From: Campylobacterales bacterium
Lineage (GTDB): Bacteria; Campylobacterota; Campylobacteria; Campylobacterales; Sulfurovaceae
Length of the DNA stretch: 64,000 nucleotides
Assembly (NCBI GenBank): GCA_014763885.1
Contig: JACXUO010000003.1
Coordinates: forward strand, 1 to 64,000
Reading direction: 5' to 3'
Shown here: one piece after another, positions 9,955-21,055 of the stretch
Numbering within the stretch: position 1 is the first letter of the stretch
Layout: every line of letters starts with the position of its first letter
Notes under the pieces: generated by a model
What the model saw: only the letters and a program-made list of their open reading frames with translations
Database searches by the model: none
What the model was told of the DNA's origin: nothing
Program-made: the position numbers and the translations under genes

Positions 9955-11157
9955 CTAATCGTTTTCGCGCCTGCACAGCCACTTCAGGACAAAGGGAGGG
10001 GCTATCGTCGTCAAAACGATTACAAAAATCAATACCGCATAGATCTCGTTGCCGATGATCTGATTGACTCTTCCCACCTCTGCAAAGATAAGCCCTACTT
10101 CTCCTCTCGGTACCATCGATACACCGATCATTGATCGATAGTGAACACTGTGGCCTTTGATCAAAAATGCACCGAAATATTTTCCGAGTATCGCAGCGAT
10201 CAAAAGCGTAAGACTCATCATCCAAAATTGGGATGAAGTAAAATCGATCACCTTCAGGTTTACAGAGAGCCCTACGGTGACAAAGAAGATCGGTGTAAAC
10301 ATATGCATGATAGGCGTAATCGATTGGCTGATACGCTCCATAAACTGCTCATCTTTTCCCAATCCCGCACCGAATGGGATGATAAATCTACGGGAGAGAG
10401 CGATCCCCGCAGAAAAGGCACCCAAAATTTCCGGAGCACCCGCCAGATGCGCAAGATAGGAGAACAGAACGATCAGGGAGATGATCGATGTCGGGATAAA
10501 CCCCGGTACGGTCGAAAACCTGTCCAGTTTTCTCAGGAGTAGGGAAAAAAGATTTGCCAGAAACGGCGCGATGATCAAAAAGGTGATGATAAAGCCTGCC
10601 ACGCCCAGTGTATGCCCTAGACTGACCTCCTGATGAAGCGCATAATCATAGATAAATACCAGCAGGATCACCCCCATGATATCATCCAATACCGCAGCGC
10701 CGATGACAACCTGTGCCATACTGCTGTTCTCCTGTCCAAGATCCTTGAGTACCCTCAGAGTGATACCGATACTGGTCGCCGTCAGTGTACCACCCACAAA
10801 GAGAGAAACCTCTGCAGAGAGATCAAAAAGAGCATAAGAGAGAAGAAAGGCCATGATGAACGGTACGATGACACCAAAGAGCGCGACCAGCGTCGCTTCT
10901 TTCCCGGCTGCCCTGAGACGCTGCAAGTCGGTATGCAGGCCCACTTCAAAGAGCAGCAGGATGATCCCCACCTCTGCAAGGATCTTCAACACAGCATTCA
11001 CTTCGATGATTTCAAGAAAAGATCCTCCCAGCAGTATCCCGGCAGTGAGTTCTCCCAGTACAGACGGGATACCTATCCTTGCAAAAAGCTCCCCGAGTAT
11101 GCGTGCAGAAACCAGGATCAGGAAAAGTGTCAAAAAGAATTCATGTACTTCCATCAT
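9955..11157 (-). CDS. Cation:proton antiporter, CPA2 (KefB/GerN-like) family
   Basis: Predicted Na+/H+ or K+/H+ exchanger of the inner membrane. The 400 residues form about 12-13 hydrophobic spans and lack the C-terminal TrkA-N domain of KefB/KefC, so it is the short GerN/NapA-like form. Typical segments are PSVLGELTAGILLG near the start, DDIMGVILL around residue 158 (the conserved Asp pair), and SMVPRGEVGLI in the last third. It is convergent with the plsC operon and has no close partner. The ion cannot be told from sequence alone. Confidence 0.9.
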   Translation of the reverse strand: MMEVHEFFLTLFLILVSARILGELFARIGIPSVLGELTAGILLGGSFLEIIEVNAVLKILAEVGIILLLFEVGLHTDLQRLRAAGKEATLVALFGVIVPFIMAFLLSYALFDLSAEVSLFVGGTLTATSIGITLRVLKDLGQENSSMAQVVIGAAVLDDIMGVILLVFIYDYALHQEVSLGHTLGVAGFIITFLIIAPFLANLFSLLLRKLDRFSTVPGFIPTSIISLIVLFSYLAHLAGAPEILGAFSAGIALSRRFIIPFGAGLGKDEQFMERISQSITPIMHMFTPIFFVTVGLSVNLKVIDFTSSQFWMMSLTLLIAAILGKYFGAFLIKGHSVHYRSMIGVSMVPRGEVGLIFAEVGRVNQIIGNEIYAVLIFVIVLTTIAPPFVLKWLCRREND

Positions 11158-11252
11158 AGGATTATTATACTGGAAATCCTACCAATACTTCATATTACAT
11201 CAAAATGTTTATCATTATCTATGAAAAGATATGGTGTAGGGGTAGAAAGCTG

Positions 11253-12566
11253 TTATTTTCTGCCTCTTTTTTTATCTTTGGTACTTTTGTTGGCATCATA
11301 GACTTTGAAGCCGTCTCGTTTTGTAGTTTTACGTTTTTTGCTCTTTGAAAACGTACTGGATTTTTTCTTCTTGTTTCCAAAAGCGCCTTCGGTACTCTTT
11401 TTCTTCTCGCTTTTTCTTGCTCCCATTTGTGTACCCATAACCTTGGGAGCATACCCTTCAAGCTTCTCTTGAGGTATCGGTCTCCCCAGCATCCGTTCAA
11501 CATCTCTTAGTGCCACCATCTCAGCCGGAGAGATCAGTGTGATCGCAAGCCCGTTCTTCCCTGCTCTTCCAGTACGCCCGACACGGTGGATATAGTCCTG
11601 TGTGACATGGGGAATATCATAACTGAAGACCACTTCAAGGTCAGGGATATCCAAACCACGTGCAGCGATATCTGTCGCAACAAGTACACGGATTTTCCCC
11701 TCTTTGAAATCATTCAATGCCCTGCTGCGTTCTCCCGAACTCTTCTCACCGTGTATCACTGCCGTTTTCAAACCGGAGAGATTCAGCTCTTCAGCCACCA
11801 TATCCGCTTCTGCCCTTTTGCGGACAAAGACCATGACCATCGTATAGTTTTGTGAACCGATCAAATAGGAGAGAAGCTCTGCCTTTTTCTCCGCTTCTAC
11901 AGGATAGACCACCTGTTTGACCGACGAAGCTGTTGTTCCCATACTGTCCACTTCGATATACTTCGGCTTTTGAAGTATCTGGTGTGAAAGTTTTTTGAGT
12001 GGAGATGAGAGTGTAGCTGAGATCAGAATATTCTGCCTATTCTCAGGTAAATGTTGCAATATTTGGGAGACTTCGTTGAGAAATCCCATATCTAAAATCG
12101 TATCTGCCTCATCCATCACCAGAAACTTCAAAGCTTTCAGGTCAATATTCTTTTTTGCTATATGTTCCAAAAGACGTCCAGTCGTCGCAACGATGATATC
12201 TGCACCCTGATGTAGCCTGGTTGCCTGTGCTGTAATATTGGCACCGCCATACAGCACAACGCTTCTAAGCGGCAGATACTTCCCATACTCCACAAAGCTC
12301 TGGTGTACCTGCTTGGCAAGTTCACGTGTCGGCACAAGTATCAATGCTTTGGGATAGTGCCTCCCCTCTTCAAATTTCCCTGCAAGGTCCTGGAGGATCG
12401 GCAGTGCAAATCCGGCTGTCTTTCCTGTCCCTGTCTGTGCACCGGCCAAAATATCACGTCCTGAAAAAACTGCGGGTATCAACTCTGCCTGTATAGGAGT
12501 AGCCTCTTTATAGCCTTTCTCTTCTATTGCTTTTATAAGGGATGGTTTAAGATGGAGATTGTACAC
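11253..12566 (-). CDS. DEAD-box RNA helicase, RhlE-like
   Basis: ATP-dependent RNA unwinding enzyme for ribosome assembly or RNA turnover. The 437 residues carry the Q motif (ATPIQAELIP), motif I AQTGTGKT, DEAD (VMDEADTILDMGF), SAT, and motif VI HRVGRTGRAGK. From about residue 375 the tail is Lys/Ser-rich and low in complexity, typical of RhlE-type RNA-binding tails. Single gene, transcribed away from the antiporter promoter region. It is one of two DEAD-box helicases in the window. Confidence 0.93.
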   Translation of the reverse strand: MYNLHLKPSLIKAIEEKGYKEATPIQAELIPAVFSGRDILAGAQTGTGKTAGFALPILQDLAGKFEEGRHYPKALILVPTRELAKQVHQSFVEYGKYLPLRSVVLYGGANITAQATRLHQGADIIVATTGRLLEHIAKKNIDLKALKFLVMDEADTILDMGFLNEVSQILQHLPENRQNILISATLSSPLKKLSHQILQKPKYIEVDSMGTTASSVKQVVYPVEAEKKAELLSYLIGSQNYTMVMVFVRKRAEADMVAEELNLSGLKTAVIHGEKSSGERSRALNDFKEGKIRVLVATDIAARGLDIPDLEVVFSYDIPHVTQDYIHRVGRTGRAGKNGLAITLISPAEMVALRDVERMLGRPIPQEKLEGYAPKVMGTQMGARKSEKKKSTEGAFGNKKKKSSTFSKSKKRKTTKRDGFKVYDANKSTKDKKRGRK

Positions 12567-12647
12567 GTCTGTCCTGCTTTACTCAATTTTTTTATAATTA
12601 TAGCAGATATACACCCGTACTCATTACTTCAGCAAAGAGTGAATACT

Positions 12648-12897
12648 TTATTGTTCCATCTTCTCCTGAGGCAGTACACTATCATGTTGTTTTATGCTGA
12701 TAAGCATACCATATGAGGAGAGGTGGTACGAGGGAAATATCGCATACTTGATCTTGAATGTATTGTCAGATTTTATTTCGTGTACCTATTCGTTGGGATG
12801 CAGGAGTATGTCGGTTATATGATTGAGTGTCTCATAGGCATTCCACCAAGAGCTGGTGGAACGAGCAAAACCTTTTAGTGATTTGAAGGTCCGAAGG
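12648..12897 (-). pseudogene. Possible coding remnant in a gap between genes
   Basis: The 331-bp space between the helicase and the Spy-like gene holds no intact gene. On the minus strand one frame reads as protein for about 80 codons (…KGFARSTSSWWNAYETLN… then …NTFKIKYAIFPSYHLSSYG…), broken only by a TAG at 12786-12788, and ends with TAA at 12648-12650. No start codon context or family was recognised. A short inverted repeat (TTCCACC/GGTGGAA) lies at about 12841-12861. It may be the end of a lost gene. Confidence 0.3.
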
Positions 12898-13419
12898 TTA
12901 CTGCTGTTTCCCTTTCATAGCGCCTTTTGACATCATATGCCCTTTGATCATATTCTTTTTGATCGTTTTTTCGATCATATGCGCCTTGAACTCTCGTGTA
13001 AAGATCTTACGCTGCTCCTCATTGAGGATGCCAAAGATAGCTTCCAACAGATCGGCTCTGGCATTGATCTTTGCTTCAGGTTTGCTCAAAAGCACTTCTT
13101 TAAATACTTGTCTATCAAAAGTGTTCCCCTTGAAAGCATCAAGAGGACAGACAGGCCCCTGTTGTTTTATTTTCATCTTTGCCTGCTTGAAGGTGTTGAT
13201 CGCATCGGTCACTTTTTGAGCCTGAGTAGCATCGATACCCGTTTTACTTACAGCATCAATGACTTTTTTCACAAAATGTTTTTTCTGCTTGTCGTGATCG
13301 CTTTTCTTTTGATGCATATGAGGTGTAGAAGAGTCTTTCATTCCATGTTGAGAAGCGATAGCAGATCCTGTGAGCAATGTGGATGCAAGCGCAGTTGCAA
13401 TTAAAACACGTTTATACAT
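12898..13419 (-). CDS. Spy/CpxP-like periplasmic protein
   Basis: Predicted periplasmic helical protein of the Spy/CpxP/heavy-metal-sensor type, which usually acts as an envelope chaperone. The start at 13419 (MYKRVLIATALASTLLTGSAIA) follows AAAGGGGAAAAT and gives a clean signal peptide, so I prefer it to 13464. After cleavage comes a His/Lys-rich stretch, then a helical region with the LNEEQRKIFTREF segment that matches the LTxxQ-type repeat. The C-terminus is Met/Lys-rich, and the His and Met residues could bind metal. The exact role is inferred. Confidence 0.75.
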   Translation of the reverse strand: MYKRVLIATALASTLLTGSAIASQHGMKDSSTPHMHQKKSDHDKQKKHFVKKVIDAVSKTGIDATQAQKVTDAINTFKQAKMKIKQQGPVCPLDAFKGNTFDRQVFKEVLLSKPEAKINARADLLEAIFGILNEEQRKIFTREFKAHMIEKTIKKNMIKGHMMSKGAMKGKQQ

Positions 13420-13481
13420 ATTTTCCCCTTTAAAGTAATTTGTATATTGGATATCATATCTCAAGCAGAATTAAAAAAACA

Positions 13482-14534
13482 TTATCTGCCTTTATTCTCT
13501 GCCTCTTCCAGTCTCCGTTTCAGACGCATCTTCTGCTTAGCCACTTCACGCATATCCGCGTCACTGTCGCTCTCATCGACGATCTCGACCCCAAGAATGG
13601 TCTCTACACAGTCTTCCAATGTCAAGATCCCCTCTGTCTGATCATAACTGTCAACGACCAGGAACATATGGTCCTTGCGTTTGATAAAAAGATTCAACGC
13701 TTTGGAGACAGGGATATTCTCGGAGATCTTAAATATCTTCTTCTGTATCTCACTCAATGTCTGGGTATCATCTTTGTGTGCGTGCTTGAAGATCTTTTTG
13801 GTCATCACCAAGCCGGTAATATTCTCTATACTTCCCTCATAGACTGGAATACGTGAAAACTTGTAGATCGCCTCTTCATTCTCTATAATATCCCTCAATG
13901 TTCTGGAGCTGTCAAGTGCATAGACTACGGTTCTGGGTGTAAGGATCTCCTTGACTTTGATGCGGTCCAGTTGCAGAATATTTTCAATTACTTCTGACTC
14001 CTGTTCTTTCAGGACCCCTTCATCTTCACTCATCCAGGTACTCTCAAGCAACTCTTCCCTGCTAAACCCTGTCTTGTCGCCATCCTTTTTAATGCGATTT
14101 GTTACAAAAAGGGTAAGCAGGATGATTGGATAGGTCAACCAGATAAAAAACCGAATAATATATGCTGCCGCAGGAGCAAGCTGTTTCCAATAGACTGCAC
14201 CGATCGTCTTGGGTATGATTTCCGAGAAGAACAGGATCGCAAAAGTCAGGATCGCAGAAACATAAAAGACTGCTTCATAACCGTAAATTTTTTCTGCCTG
14301 TGCCCCTACAGCTGCTGCACCCAGTGTGTTCGCTATCGTATTGAGTATCAGAATAGATGCGATCGATTTGTTGATGTTCTCTTTATGATCTCGGAGTAAA
14401 GCGCCTGTTTTAGGACTTTCTCGTTCCATGACCGAAACAAAGGGCATGTTGATCGAAAGCAGCACAGATTCCAAAACAGAACAGAGGAACGATATCCCCA
14501 CAGCGAGAAGAAAAAATAGAATCAATAAGTCCAT
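13482..14534 (-). CDS. CNNM/DUF21-CBS membrane protein (CorC/HlyC-like)
   Basis: Integral membrane protein of the CNNM (DUF21) family, linked to Mg2+/Co2+ transport. The first 130 or so residues form three to four spans (CSVLESVLLSINM, TIANTLGAAAVGAQ, EIIPKTIGA). They are followed by a paired CBS domain (about 190-320) that normally senses adenine nucleotides. The family's C-terminal CorC/HlyC domain is absent. The start lies 16 bp after the mgtE stop, so the two Mg2+-related genes form an operon. Confidence 0.9.
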   Translation of the reverse strand: MDLLILFFLLAVGISFLCSVLESVLLSINMPFVSVMERESPKTGALLRDHKENINKSIASILILNTIANTLGAAAVGAQAEKIYGYEAVFYVSAILTFAILFFSEIIPKTIGAVYWKQLAPAAAYIIRFFIWLTYPIILLTLFVTNRIKKDGDKTGFSREELLESTWMSEDEGVLKEQESEVIENILQLDRIKVKEILTPRTVVYALDSSRTLRDIIENEEAIYKFSRIPVYEGSIENITGLVMTKKIFKHAHKDDTQTLSEIQKKIFKISENIPVSKALNLFIKRKDHMFLVVDSYDQTEGILTLEDCVETILGVEIVDESDSDADMREVAKQKMRLKRRLEEAENKGR

Positions 14535-14550
14535 TTGTGTAGTATACCCT

Positions 14551-15879
14551 TTATAATAAAATTAGTGTTGCCAGCCCCAGGAAACTAAAGAAGCCTACAA
14601 CATCCGTCACCGTTGTCAAGACGACAGTACTGCCGATTGCCGGATCGATATCCATACGTTTCAGTAACAAAGGTACAACGGAGCCAAAAAAACCGGCACT
14701 CAGCAGGTTGATGATCATCGAGAGGCCGATCACTACTCCCAGCATGCCGATATCAAACCATATCGCAGCGATAATACCCATCACCAGTGCAAAGAGCAAC
14801 CCGTTTCCCAATGAGAGCAGCACCTCTTTTTTAATCGTACGGAAGGCATCATGCTTCGCGATATCACCAAGTGCCAGCTGCCGGACTACAACTGTAAGTG
14901 ATTGTGTACCTGCATTTCCACCCATCGAAGCAACAATAGGCATCAATATCGCCAACGCAACAATACTTTGCAAAGTCGACTCAAACATCCCTATCACAAT
15001 AGAAGCTACTATGGCCGTGATCAAATTGATACTTAACCATACCGCCCTCAGTTTGCCGGCCCGGAAAATATTTTCATCCTCTTCAGCATCATCGTTAAGT
15101 CCTGCCAGGTGGTACATCTGATCGGTAGCCTGTTCATTGATGATATCCAAAATATCATCAGAAGTAATACGCCCAAGCAATCTCCCCTTTTCATTGACGA
15201 TAGGCATCGATGCAAGGTCATACTTCTGAAACTTCTGCACAACATCATCAATATCGTCATGGTCCGTAGCAAAAATAGGCCTGTAGTGTTCGGGGTTCTC
15301 ATTGATATTTTCAGCAAGGGTTTTCGTAAAATCGAAGATAAGAAGATGGTCCAGCCCTACCCCGTAATGCAACTTCTCATGTTCATCGGTAACAAAAAGA
15401 TAGGTCACATTCTCAAGTTCATCCTCTCTACGTAACCTTGCAAAATCTCGAATAACATCATGGACATTCTGTCCAAGTTTTGCGGTATAAACCTCCGTCT
15501 GCATGTAAGCACCGGCCACTTCATCCGTATAACGCTTAAGTTGAAGGATATCTGCCTGATACTCTTCATCAAGCGCTTCAAAGACTTTTTTCGCTTTTTC
15601 TTCATCGATCTCTTCAAGTTCCTGGATGAAGTCTGTCTGGTCATCTGATTCAAGTTCATTGACAGATTCTGCGATCTCTTCGGCACTGAATGACTCGACA
15701 ATATCGCCAAAATATCTGTCAGGCAGTTCCAACGCTACATCAGCGATCAGATCTTTTGGGATCGAATGTACCGCTTCATCAAAACTCTTTTCATCAAGAT
15801 CTTTAAGGAGATTGGCGATCTCAGAAGGATGCAGTTCATCTTCTCTATGGGCATTAAGATATTCAGTTAATTTGTCCAT
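14551..15879 (-). CDS. mgtE: Magnesium transporter MgtE
   Basis: Mg2+ channel whose cytoplasmic part closes the pore when Mg2+ is high. The 442 residues show the MgtE N domain (1-130, acidic helical repeats), two CBS domains (about 130-255) and a five-span pore domain (about 280-442) with PIVASMGGNAGTQSL, the family signature. ATG follows GGAGAT. No Mg2+ riboswitch was recognised in the 120 bp upstream. Confidence 0.97.
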   Translation of the reverse strand: MDKLTEYLNAHREDELHPSEIANLLKDLDEKSFDEAVHSIPKDLIADVALELPDRYFGDIVESFSAEEIAESVNELESDDQTDFIQELEEIDEEKAKKVFEALDEEYQADILQLKRYTDEVAGAYMQTEVYTAKLGQNVHDVIRDFARLRREDELENVTYLFVTDEHEKLHYGVGLDHLLIFDFTKTLAENINENPEHYRPIFATDHDDIDDVVQKFQKYDLASMPIVNEKGRLLGRITSDDILDIINEQATDQMYHLAGLNDDAEEDENIFRAGKLRAVWLSINLITAIVASIVIGMFESTLQSIVALAILMPIVASMGGNAGTQSLTVVVRQLALGDIAKHDAFRTIKKEVLLSLGNGLLFALVMGIIAAIWFDIGMLGVVIGLSMIINLLSAGFFGSVVPLLLKRMDIDPAIGSTVVLTTVTDVVGFFSFLGLATLILL

Positions 15880-15978
15880 AAGATCTCCTTTAGCGTTAGA
15901 TTATGCAATTATACTCAGTTTTAAAAGAGATATGTTTAATAAAATGAATGATTAATAGGGATGGTGGCAATTGTAACT

Positions 15979-15997
15979 TGACACCCGTAGGGTGTCA
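15979..15997 (-). terminator. Stem-loop after the DUF2892 gene
   Basis: Perfect 8-bp stem TGACACCC-GTA-GGGTGTCA just past the stop of the small membrane protein at 16001. On the plus strand it is followed by a run of eight T, so on that strand it looks like a classic intrinsic terminator. On the minus strand the T-run is weak. Confidence 0.5.
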
Positions 15998-16000
15998 TAA

Positions 16001-16195
16001 CTATTTTTTTTCTTCAGGAAGGTCACACTTTTTGGTAATCATACAGAGCGGACAGAAATCTGCCAAACCTGCAACCAATGGGATAATCCCAAGATAGAAC
16101 CATGCAATACCTGTATAGATACCCACACCGATCAGTGCAAGGCCGATCCCTATTCTAAACTTACGACAGAATCTTCTGATTTTGTTATAATTCAT
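16001..16195 (-). CDS. Small membrane protein, DUF2892-like
   Basis: A 64-residue inner membrane protein with a basic N-terminus (YNKIRRFCRKFRIGIG), two hydrophobic spans and a CPLCMITKKC segment near the end. It matches the pattern of DUF2892/YgaP-type transmembrane proteins (GIYTGIAWFYLGIIPLVAGLADFCPLC). Function is unknown. In related proteins this domain is often fused to rhodanese, but here it stands alone. ATG follows AAGGATATTTT. Confidence 0.8.
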   Translation of the reverse strand: MNYNKIRRFCRKFRIGIGLALIGVGIYTGIAWFYLGIIPLVAGLADFCPLCMITKKCDLPEEKK

Positions 16196-16294
16196 ATAAA
16201 ATATCCTTATATAATTATTTTTGTAACTATACTAAAGTATTCTTAGAATAAATTGAGAGTGTGTAGAGACTCCCCGGAAGGAGCCTTGAAGAGA

Positions 16295-17887
16295 TTAGAG
16301 CTGCGGACCTGCAGAAGCAAAATCAAACTCATCACCGTTGCCGTCATAACGGTGGAAGTTTTTCTGGAACATGCCTGCCAGCTTCTTCAGCATCGCATCA
16401 TACTCCTCTTTGTTCTCCCAGGCCTCTCTTGGGTTCAACACTTTGTTATCCTCCACACCATCAAGTGTTTTTGGGATACAAAGGTTGAAAATAGACAAGG
16501 TGTCAAATTCGGCATCGTTGATAGAACCGTTGAGAATACCGTCAATACATGCTCTGGTATCCTTGATGCTCATACGTTTACCTACACCATACGGACCGCC
16601 TGTCCAGCCTGTATTTACAAGGTATACGTTGACGCCGTGCTTATCGATTTTTTCTCCAAGAAGCTTGGCATATACAGTCGGGTGCAATGGCAGAAATGCT
16701 TCACCGAAACATGCACTGAATGTTGCCTGCGGTTCAGTGATACCTCTTTCCGTACCGGCAACTTTCGCTGTATATCCGCTAAGGAAATAATACATCGCCT
16801 GCTCTTTAGTGAGTTTGGAGACCGGAGGAAGGACGCCAAACGCATCTGCTGTAAGGAAGATGATATTGCTCGGATGTCCTCCTTGCAGATCACTCTTATG
16901 GTTCTCGATATGCTCGATAGGATAAGAGACACGTGTATTCTCTGTCTTGGAGCCGTCTTCATAATCCACGTTACCGCTTTCATCAGCCACAACATTCTCC
17001 AAAAGCGCATCTTTGACAATCGCTCCGAAGATCTCTGGTTCACTCTTCTCATCAAGATTGATCACTTTTGCATAGCATCCCCCCTCGAAGTTGAAGACAC
17101 CATTATCATCCCAACCATGTTCATCATCACCGATCAATGCTCTGTGTGGATCTGTAGAGAGTGTCGTCTTCCCTGTACCGGAAAGTCCGAAGAAGAGGCA
17201 TACATCTCCCTCTTTACCTACGTTGGCTGAACAGTGCATCGGAAGTTTTCCTTCAAGAGGCAGCCAGTAGTTCATCATGGAGAAGATACCTTTTTTCATC
17301 TCTCCTCCATACCATGTACCACCAATGATAGAGGTATTTTCTTCTATGTTAAATATAACAAAAACGTCAGAGTTTAGTCCGTGCTCTTTATATTTTTCAT
17401 TGACCGTTTTACATGCATTGTATACAGTGAAATCCGGTTCGAAATCCTCCAACTCTTCTTCAGTAGGACGGATAAACATGTTTTTCACGAAGTGCGCCTG
17501 CCATGCAACTTCAGATACAAATCTGATTTTTCTTCTGCTCTCTACGCTGGCTCCCGCATAAACATCCATGATGTAGATATTTTTACCTGAAAGTTGAGAA
17601 AGTGAGAGATCGAGAAGCTCATCATAAATCTCTTTGTCTATTTTTTTATTGACATCACCCCAGGCAATATGCTGGTTTGATGGTGCTTGATCTACAAAAT
17701 ACTTATCATCTGGACTACGACCAGTAAAAATACCTGTATCACACATTGCTGTACCTGTAGTAGATATCTTACACTCCCCACGGTTCACCTCATGTGCTTG
17801 GAGCTCATCATAACTTAGATTATAATAGATTTCCCCAATATTTTTCAGTCCTAGTTTTTCTAGTCCATTTGGTATCTTCTTACCCAT
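16295..17887 (-). CDS. pckA: Phosphoenolpyruvate carboxykinase (ATP)
   Basis: Interconverts oxaloacetate + ATP and PEP + CO2 + ADP, the entry to gluconeogenesis. The 530 residues are full length for the ATP-dependent type, with the kinase-1a P-loop GLSGTGKT at 234-241, [18 protein letters not shown] (kinase-2 and metal-binding Asp), and TGRSPDDKY near residue 55. It is the last gene of oadG-oadA-oadB-pckA, 24 bp after oadB, so it would use oxaloacetate made or consumed by the Na+-linked pump. Confidence 0.98.
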   Translation of the reverse strand: MGKKIPNGLEKLGLKNIGEIYYNLSYDELQAHEVNRGECKISTTGTAMCDTGIFTGRSPDDKYFVDQAPSNQHIAWGDVNKKIDKEIYDELLDLSLSQLSGKNIYIMDVYAGASVESRRKIRFVSEVAWQAHFVKNMFIRPTEEELEDFEPDFTVYNACKTVNEKYKEHGLNSDVFVIFNIEENTSIIGGTWYGGEMKKGIFSMMNYWLPLEGKLPMHCSANVGKEGDVCLFFGLSGTGKTTLSTDPHRALIGDDEHGWDDNGVFNFEGGCYAKVINLDEKSEPEIFGAIVKDALLENVVADESGNVDYEDGSKTENTRVSYPIEHIENHKSDLQGGHPSNIIFLTADAFGVLPPVSKLTKEQAMYYFLSGYTAKVAGTERGITEPQATFSACFGEAFLPLHPTVYAKLLGEKIDKHGVNVYLVNTGWTGGPYGVGKRMSIKDTRACIDGILNGSINDAEFDTLSIFNLCIPKTLDGVEDNKVLNPREAWENKEEYDAMLKKLAGMFQKNFHRYDGNGDEFDFASAGPQL

Positions 17888-17911
17888 AATACTTTCTTTT
17901 GCCTCTTTTTT

Positions 17912-19234
17912 TTATTTAAATATTGACAGCAATACACCTGCTGCAACTGCAGAACCAATCACCCCTGCCACATTCGGACCCATGGCATGCATGAGTAGAA
18001 TATTACCAGGTTTTGCCTCCATACCTACTTTATTGACAACCCTTGCGGACATAGGTACCGCAGATACACCTGCTGCCCCGATGAGCGGGTTGATAGGTTC
18101 TTTGCTGAATTTGTTCATGATTTTTGCCATAATGACACCTGCGGCTGTACCGGCAGAAAATGCCAAAAGACCGATGATCATAATACCCAATGTTTCCAAT
18201 ACAAGGAATTTGTCCGCTGCAAGTTTCGACCCTACACCAAGCCCAAGGAAAATCGTGACAACGTTGATCAATGCATTCTGCATTGTATCACTCAATCTGT
18301 CCACCACACCTGACTCTTTTGCAAAGTTACCGAATGCAAACGCACCGATCAACGGTGCTGATTCAGGAAGGATCAACATCGTAAGCATAATAACCACAAT
18401 AGGGAAGATCAACTTCTCTCTTTTGTGTACTTTTCGTTGAAGTGTCATTTTGATCTGACGCTCTTCTTTTGTTGTAAGTGCCTTCATTATCGGCGGTTGG
18501 ATCACCGGTACAAGTGCCATATAGGAGTATGCCGCAACGGCGATCGCTCCCAGCATCTCCGGAGCCAGTCTGTTTGCGATAAAGATCGAAGTAGGGCCAT
18601 CAGCTCCTCCGATAATAGAGATTGCCGAAGCTTCCTGCAGTGAAAACCCGATCGCAACTGCACCGATCAACGATCCAAAGATACCAAACTGCGCTGCACC
18701 ACCGAGGATTGCTGTTTTCGGATTTGCAAGCAGCGGCCCGAAATCCGTCATCGCACCGACCCCCATAAAGATCAGAAGCGGGAAAAATTCATTGGCAATC
18801 CCCATATTGTAGATAATACCGAGCATACCATGTTCACCGACCATGTTTGCCAGCGGAATGTTGGCCAGGAGCCCGCCGAATGCGATAGGGATCAAAAGCA
18901 GCGGTTCGAAATTCTTTGCGATAGCAAGATAGAAAAGGATAAATACGATCGTAAGCATGATCAAACGGCCGACCGATGACTCGAAAGCGCTCATCAATCT
19001 TCCTTCGCCATGCGGTTCCGCAGTCATCTCACCGTCATTGGTATCGATAATGGCGCTCAGACCTGTCGTCTTCCAGAAGCTTGCCACAAGCTCTGTGACA
19101 CTTTTAGGTTTATACTGCTCTTCCTGCTTCTCTTCAACTGCTGAGGAGCCTTCCTGGGCAGTTGAAGCCTGGGCAGCCGAAGTCACAGCTACTATACTGA
19201 AAAGCAGTAAGAGTAGGATCTGTTTGACTCTCAT
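17912..19234 (-). CDS. oadB: Na+-translocating (oxaloacetate) decarboxylase, beta subunit
   Basis: Membrane subunit that couples decarboxylation of carboxybiotin to Na+ export, or the reverse. The 440 residues carry an N-terminal signal-like span ([19 protein letters not shown]), an extra segment of about 60 residues, then nine or more hydrophobic spans with [10 protein letters not shown] (the conserved Asp for Na+/H+) and [15 protein letters not shown] at the end. It lies 2 bp from oadA. The extended N-terminus is longer than in Klebsiella-type OadB. Confidence 0.95.
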   Translation of the reverse strand: MRVKQILLLLLFSIVAVTSAAQASTAQEGSSAVEEKQEEQYKPKSVTELVASFWKTTGLSAIIDTNDGEMTAEPHGEGRLMSAFESSVGRLIMLTIVFILFYLAIAKNFEPLLLIPIAFGGLLANIPLANMVGEHGMLGIIYNMGIANEFFPLLIFMGVGAMTDFGPLLANPKTAILGGAAQFGIFGSLIGAVAIGFSLQEASAISIIGGADGPTSIFIANRLAPEMLGAIAVAAYSYMALVPVIQPPIMKALTTKEERQIKMTLQRKVHKREKLIFPIVVIMLTMLILPESAPLIGAFAFGNFAKESGVVDRLSDTMQNALINVVTIFLGLGVGSKLAADKFLVLETLGIMIIGLLAFSAGTAAGVIMAKIMNKFSKEPINPLIGAAGVSAVPMSARVVNKVGMEAKPGNILLMHAMGPNVAGVIGSAVAAGVLLSIFK

Positions 19235-19236
19235 AG

Positions 19237-21036
19237 TTACTCCATTGTAGCTAGAAGTTGTTGGTCAGCAACCGTATCATTGACATTGACATTGATCGTA
19301 GAAATTTTCCCATCTCTAGGAGCAACGATATCGATCTCCATCTTCATTGCTTCAAGGATCATGATCTTATCTCCCTCTTTCACGCTGTCACCCGGATTTA
19401 CAAGAATCTTCCATACGTTACCAGGCGTTTCGGAGTTGATGTGCAGTGAACCTTCTCCTGCCACTAATGCCGAAGGTGTTGCTGCTTCTGCTACTGCAGT
19501 GACCGGTACTGATGCCGCCGGTGCTACCTGGATATCTGCATTACCTTCTGCTACTTGTACACTGTACTGTTTACCATCTACTACTACTGTATAATTTCCT
19601 GCCATTTCTTTCTCTCCACTACAATTATTTTTACCTTTTCTTACCATGAGAGGCCCCTCACCTTTCAAGAACGCGATACCTTTCTGATCACATGACGCTG
19701 CGATGAAGATATTCTCTTCCGTCGTCGGTAGGCCTTCATCTTCAAGTACTTTCGTCCAATGTGCAATAGACTTGTTCTCGTCACGGTCAGCAATATCAAG
19801 AGGGTTCTCTGTTGTCGGCTCAAGCTTGAGTTTTTCGCCGGCAAGTTTAATGATCTCAGGATCAGCCTCTACCGGAGTCTTACCGAAGTATCCAAGTACC
19901 ATACGTCCGTAACCCGGAGCGATCTGCTTCCATGGACCGAACATGACGTTTGCATAGGCCTGCTGCCAGTAGAATTGGCTTACCGGTGTCACAGAAGTAC
20001 CATATCCACCGCGCTCAACAACCTCTTTCATCGCGAGGATCACTTCATCAAACTTCTCCAGATCCCCTGCATCTCTCATCATCTGGGTATTTGCAGTCAA
20101 TGCCCCGCCAGGCATCGGTGAGAATGGGATAAGCGGCGAAACCTGTGTAGCTTCAGGCGGAACCATATAATCCGCCAGACACTCCTTGAGTCTCTCTTCA
20201 TACTTAAGGACTTTATTTAGCTCGAGGTCACCAAGATTGAAGTTGGTACCCTTTGTCGCGTGCAGCATTGTAAGGATATCAGGCTGTGATGTACCACCGC
20301 TCACCGGTGAAGCTGCAAGGTCGATACCGTTTGCACCTGCTTCAAGTGCTGCCAGATACGCGGCTACTGATACACCCGCTGTCTCATGCGTATGGAGTCT
20401 CAGATGCACCTCTTCACCCAGAAGCTTTCTTGCCATATAGATCGTCTCATAGACTTTGTGCGGGTTGGCAGTACCTGAAGCGTCTTTGAAACATACAGAG
20501 TCAAACGAGATACCGCTGTCAAGAATATTTCTCAGTGTTTTTTCATAGAATGCGACATCATGCGCACCTTTGCATCCCGGAGGAAGGTCCATCATTGTTA
20601 CCACTACTTCATGGTTCATCCCGTATTTTTTGATACATTCTGAGGAATACATCAGGTTATTTACATCGTTGAGCGCATCAAAGTTTCTTACCGTTGTCGT
20701 ACCATGCTTTGAGAACATCTTTGCAAAAAGATCGATCATCTCGCGGCTGCCGGTATCAAGCATCACCGTATTGATACCACGGGAAAGTACCTGAAGGTTT
20801 GCATCCTTCCCGACAATCTCCCTAAATCCGTCCATCATTTCAAATGCATTTTCCTGAAGGTAGAAAAAGAGTGACTGGAACCTTGCCCCGCCACCAAATT
20901 CAAAATGTGTAATCCCCGCCTGCTTTGCAGCTTCTACGGCAGGAAAGAAGTCATCCATAAGTACACGACCGCCAAAAACAGACTGAAATCCGTCCCTGAA
21001 GGTGGTGTCCATAATATCTATATATTTTTTTGCCAT
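19237..21036 (-). CDS. oadA: Oxaloacetate decarboxylase alpha / pyruvate carboxylase subunit B, biotinylated
   Basis: Carboxyltransferase subunit moving CO2 between oxaloacetate/pyruvate and biotin. Residues 1-290 form the HMGL-like TIM barrel ([27 protein letters not shown] with metal-binding His; CFKDASG with the likely catalytic Lys). A conserved helical domain follows (about 300-450), then a Pro/Ala-rich linker and a biotinyl domain with EAMKMEI and the biotin Lys at 565. No biotin carboxylase is next to it. The pairing with oadG and oadB favours the Na+ pump over pyruvate carboxylase. Confidence 0.96.
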   Translation of the reverse strand: MAKKYIDIMDTTFRDGFQSVFGGRVLMDDFFPAVEAAKQAGITHFEFGGGARFQSLFFYLQENAFEMMDGFREIVGKDANLQVLSRGINTVMLDTGSREMIDLFAKMFSKHGTTTVRNFDALNDVNNLMYSSECIKKYGMNHEVVVTMMDLPPGCKGAHDVAFYEKTLRNILDSGISFDSVCFKDASGTANPHKVYETIYMARKLLGEEVHLRLHTHETAGVSVAAYLAALEAGANGIDLAASPVSGGTSQPDILTMLHATKGTNFNLGDLELNKVLKYEERLKECLADYMVPPEATQVSPLIPFSPMPGGALTANTQMMRDAGDLEKFDEVILAMKEVVERGGYGTSVTPVSQFYWQQAYANVMFGPWKQIAPGYGRMVLGYFGKTPVEADPEIIKLAGEKLKLEPTTENPLDIADRDENKSIAHWTKVLEDEGLPTTEENIFIAASCDQKGIAFLKGEGPLMVRKGKNNCSGEKEMAGNYTVVVDGKQYSVQVAEGNADIQVAPAASVPVTAVAEAATPSALVAGEGSLHINSETPGNVWKILVNPGDSVKEGDKIMILEAMKMEIDIVAPRDGKISTINVNVNDTVADQQLLATME

Positions 21037-21055
21037 TTACGATACCTTGCTTTGA

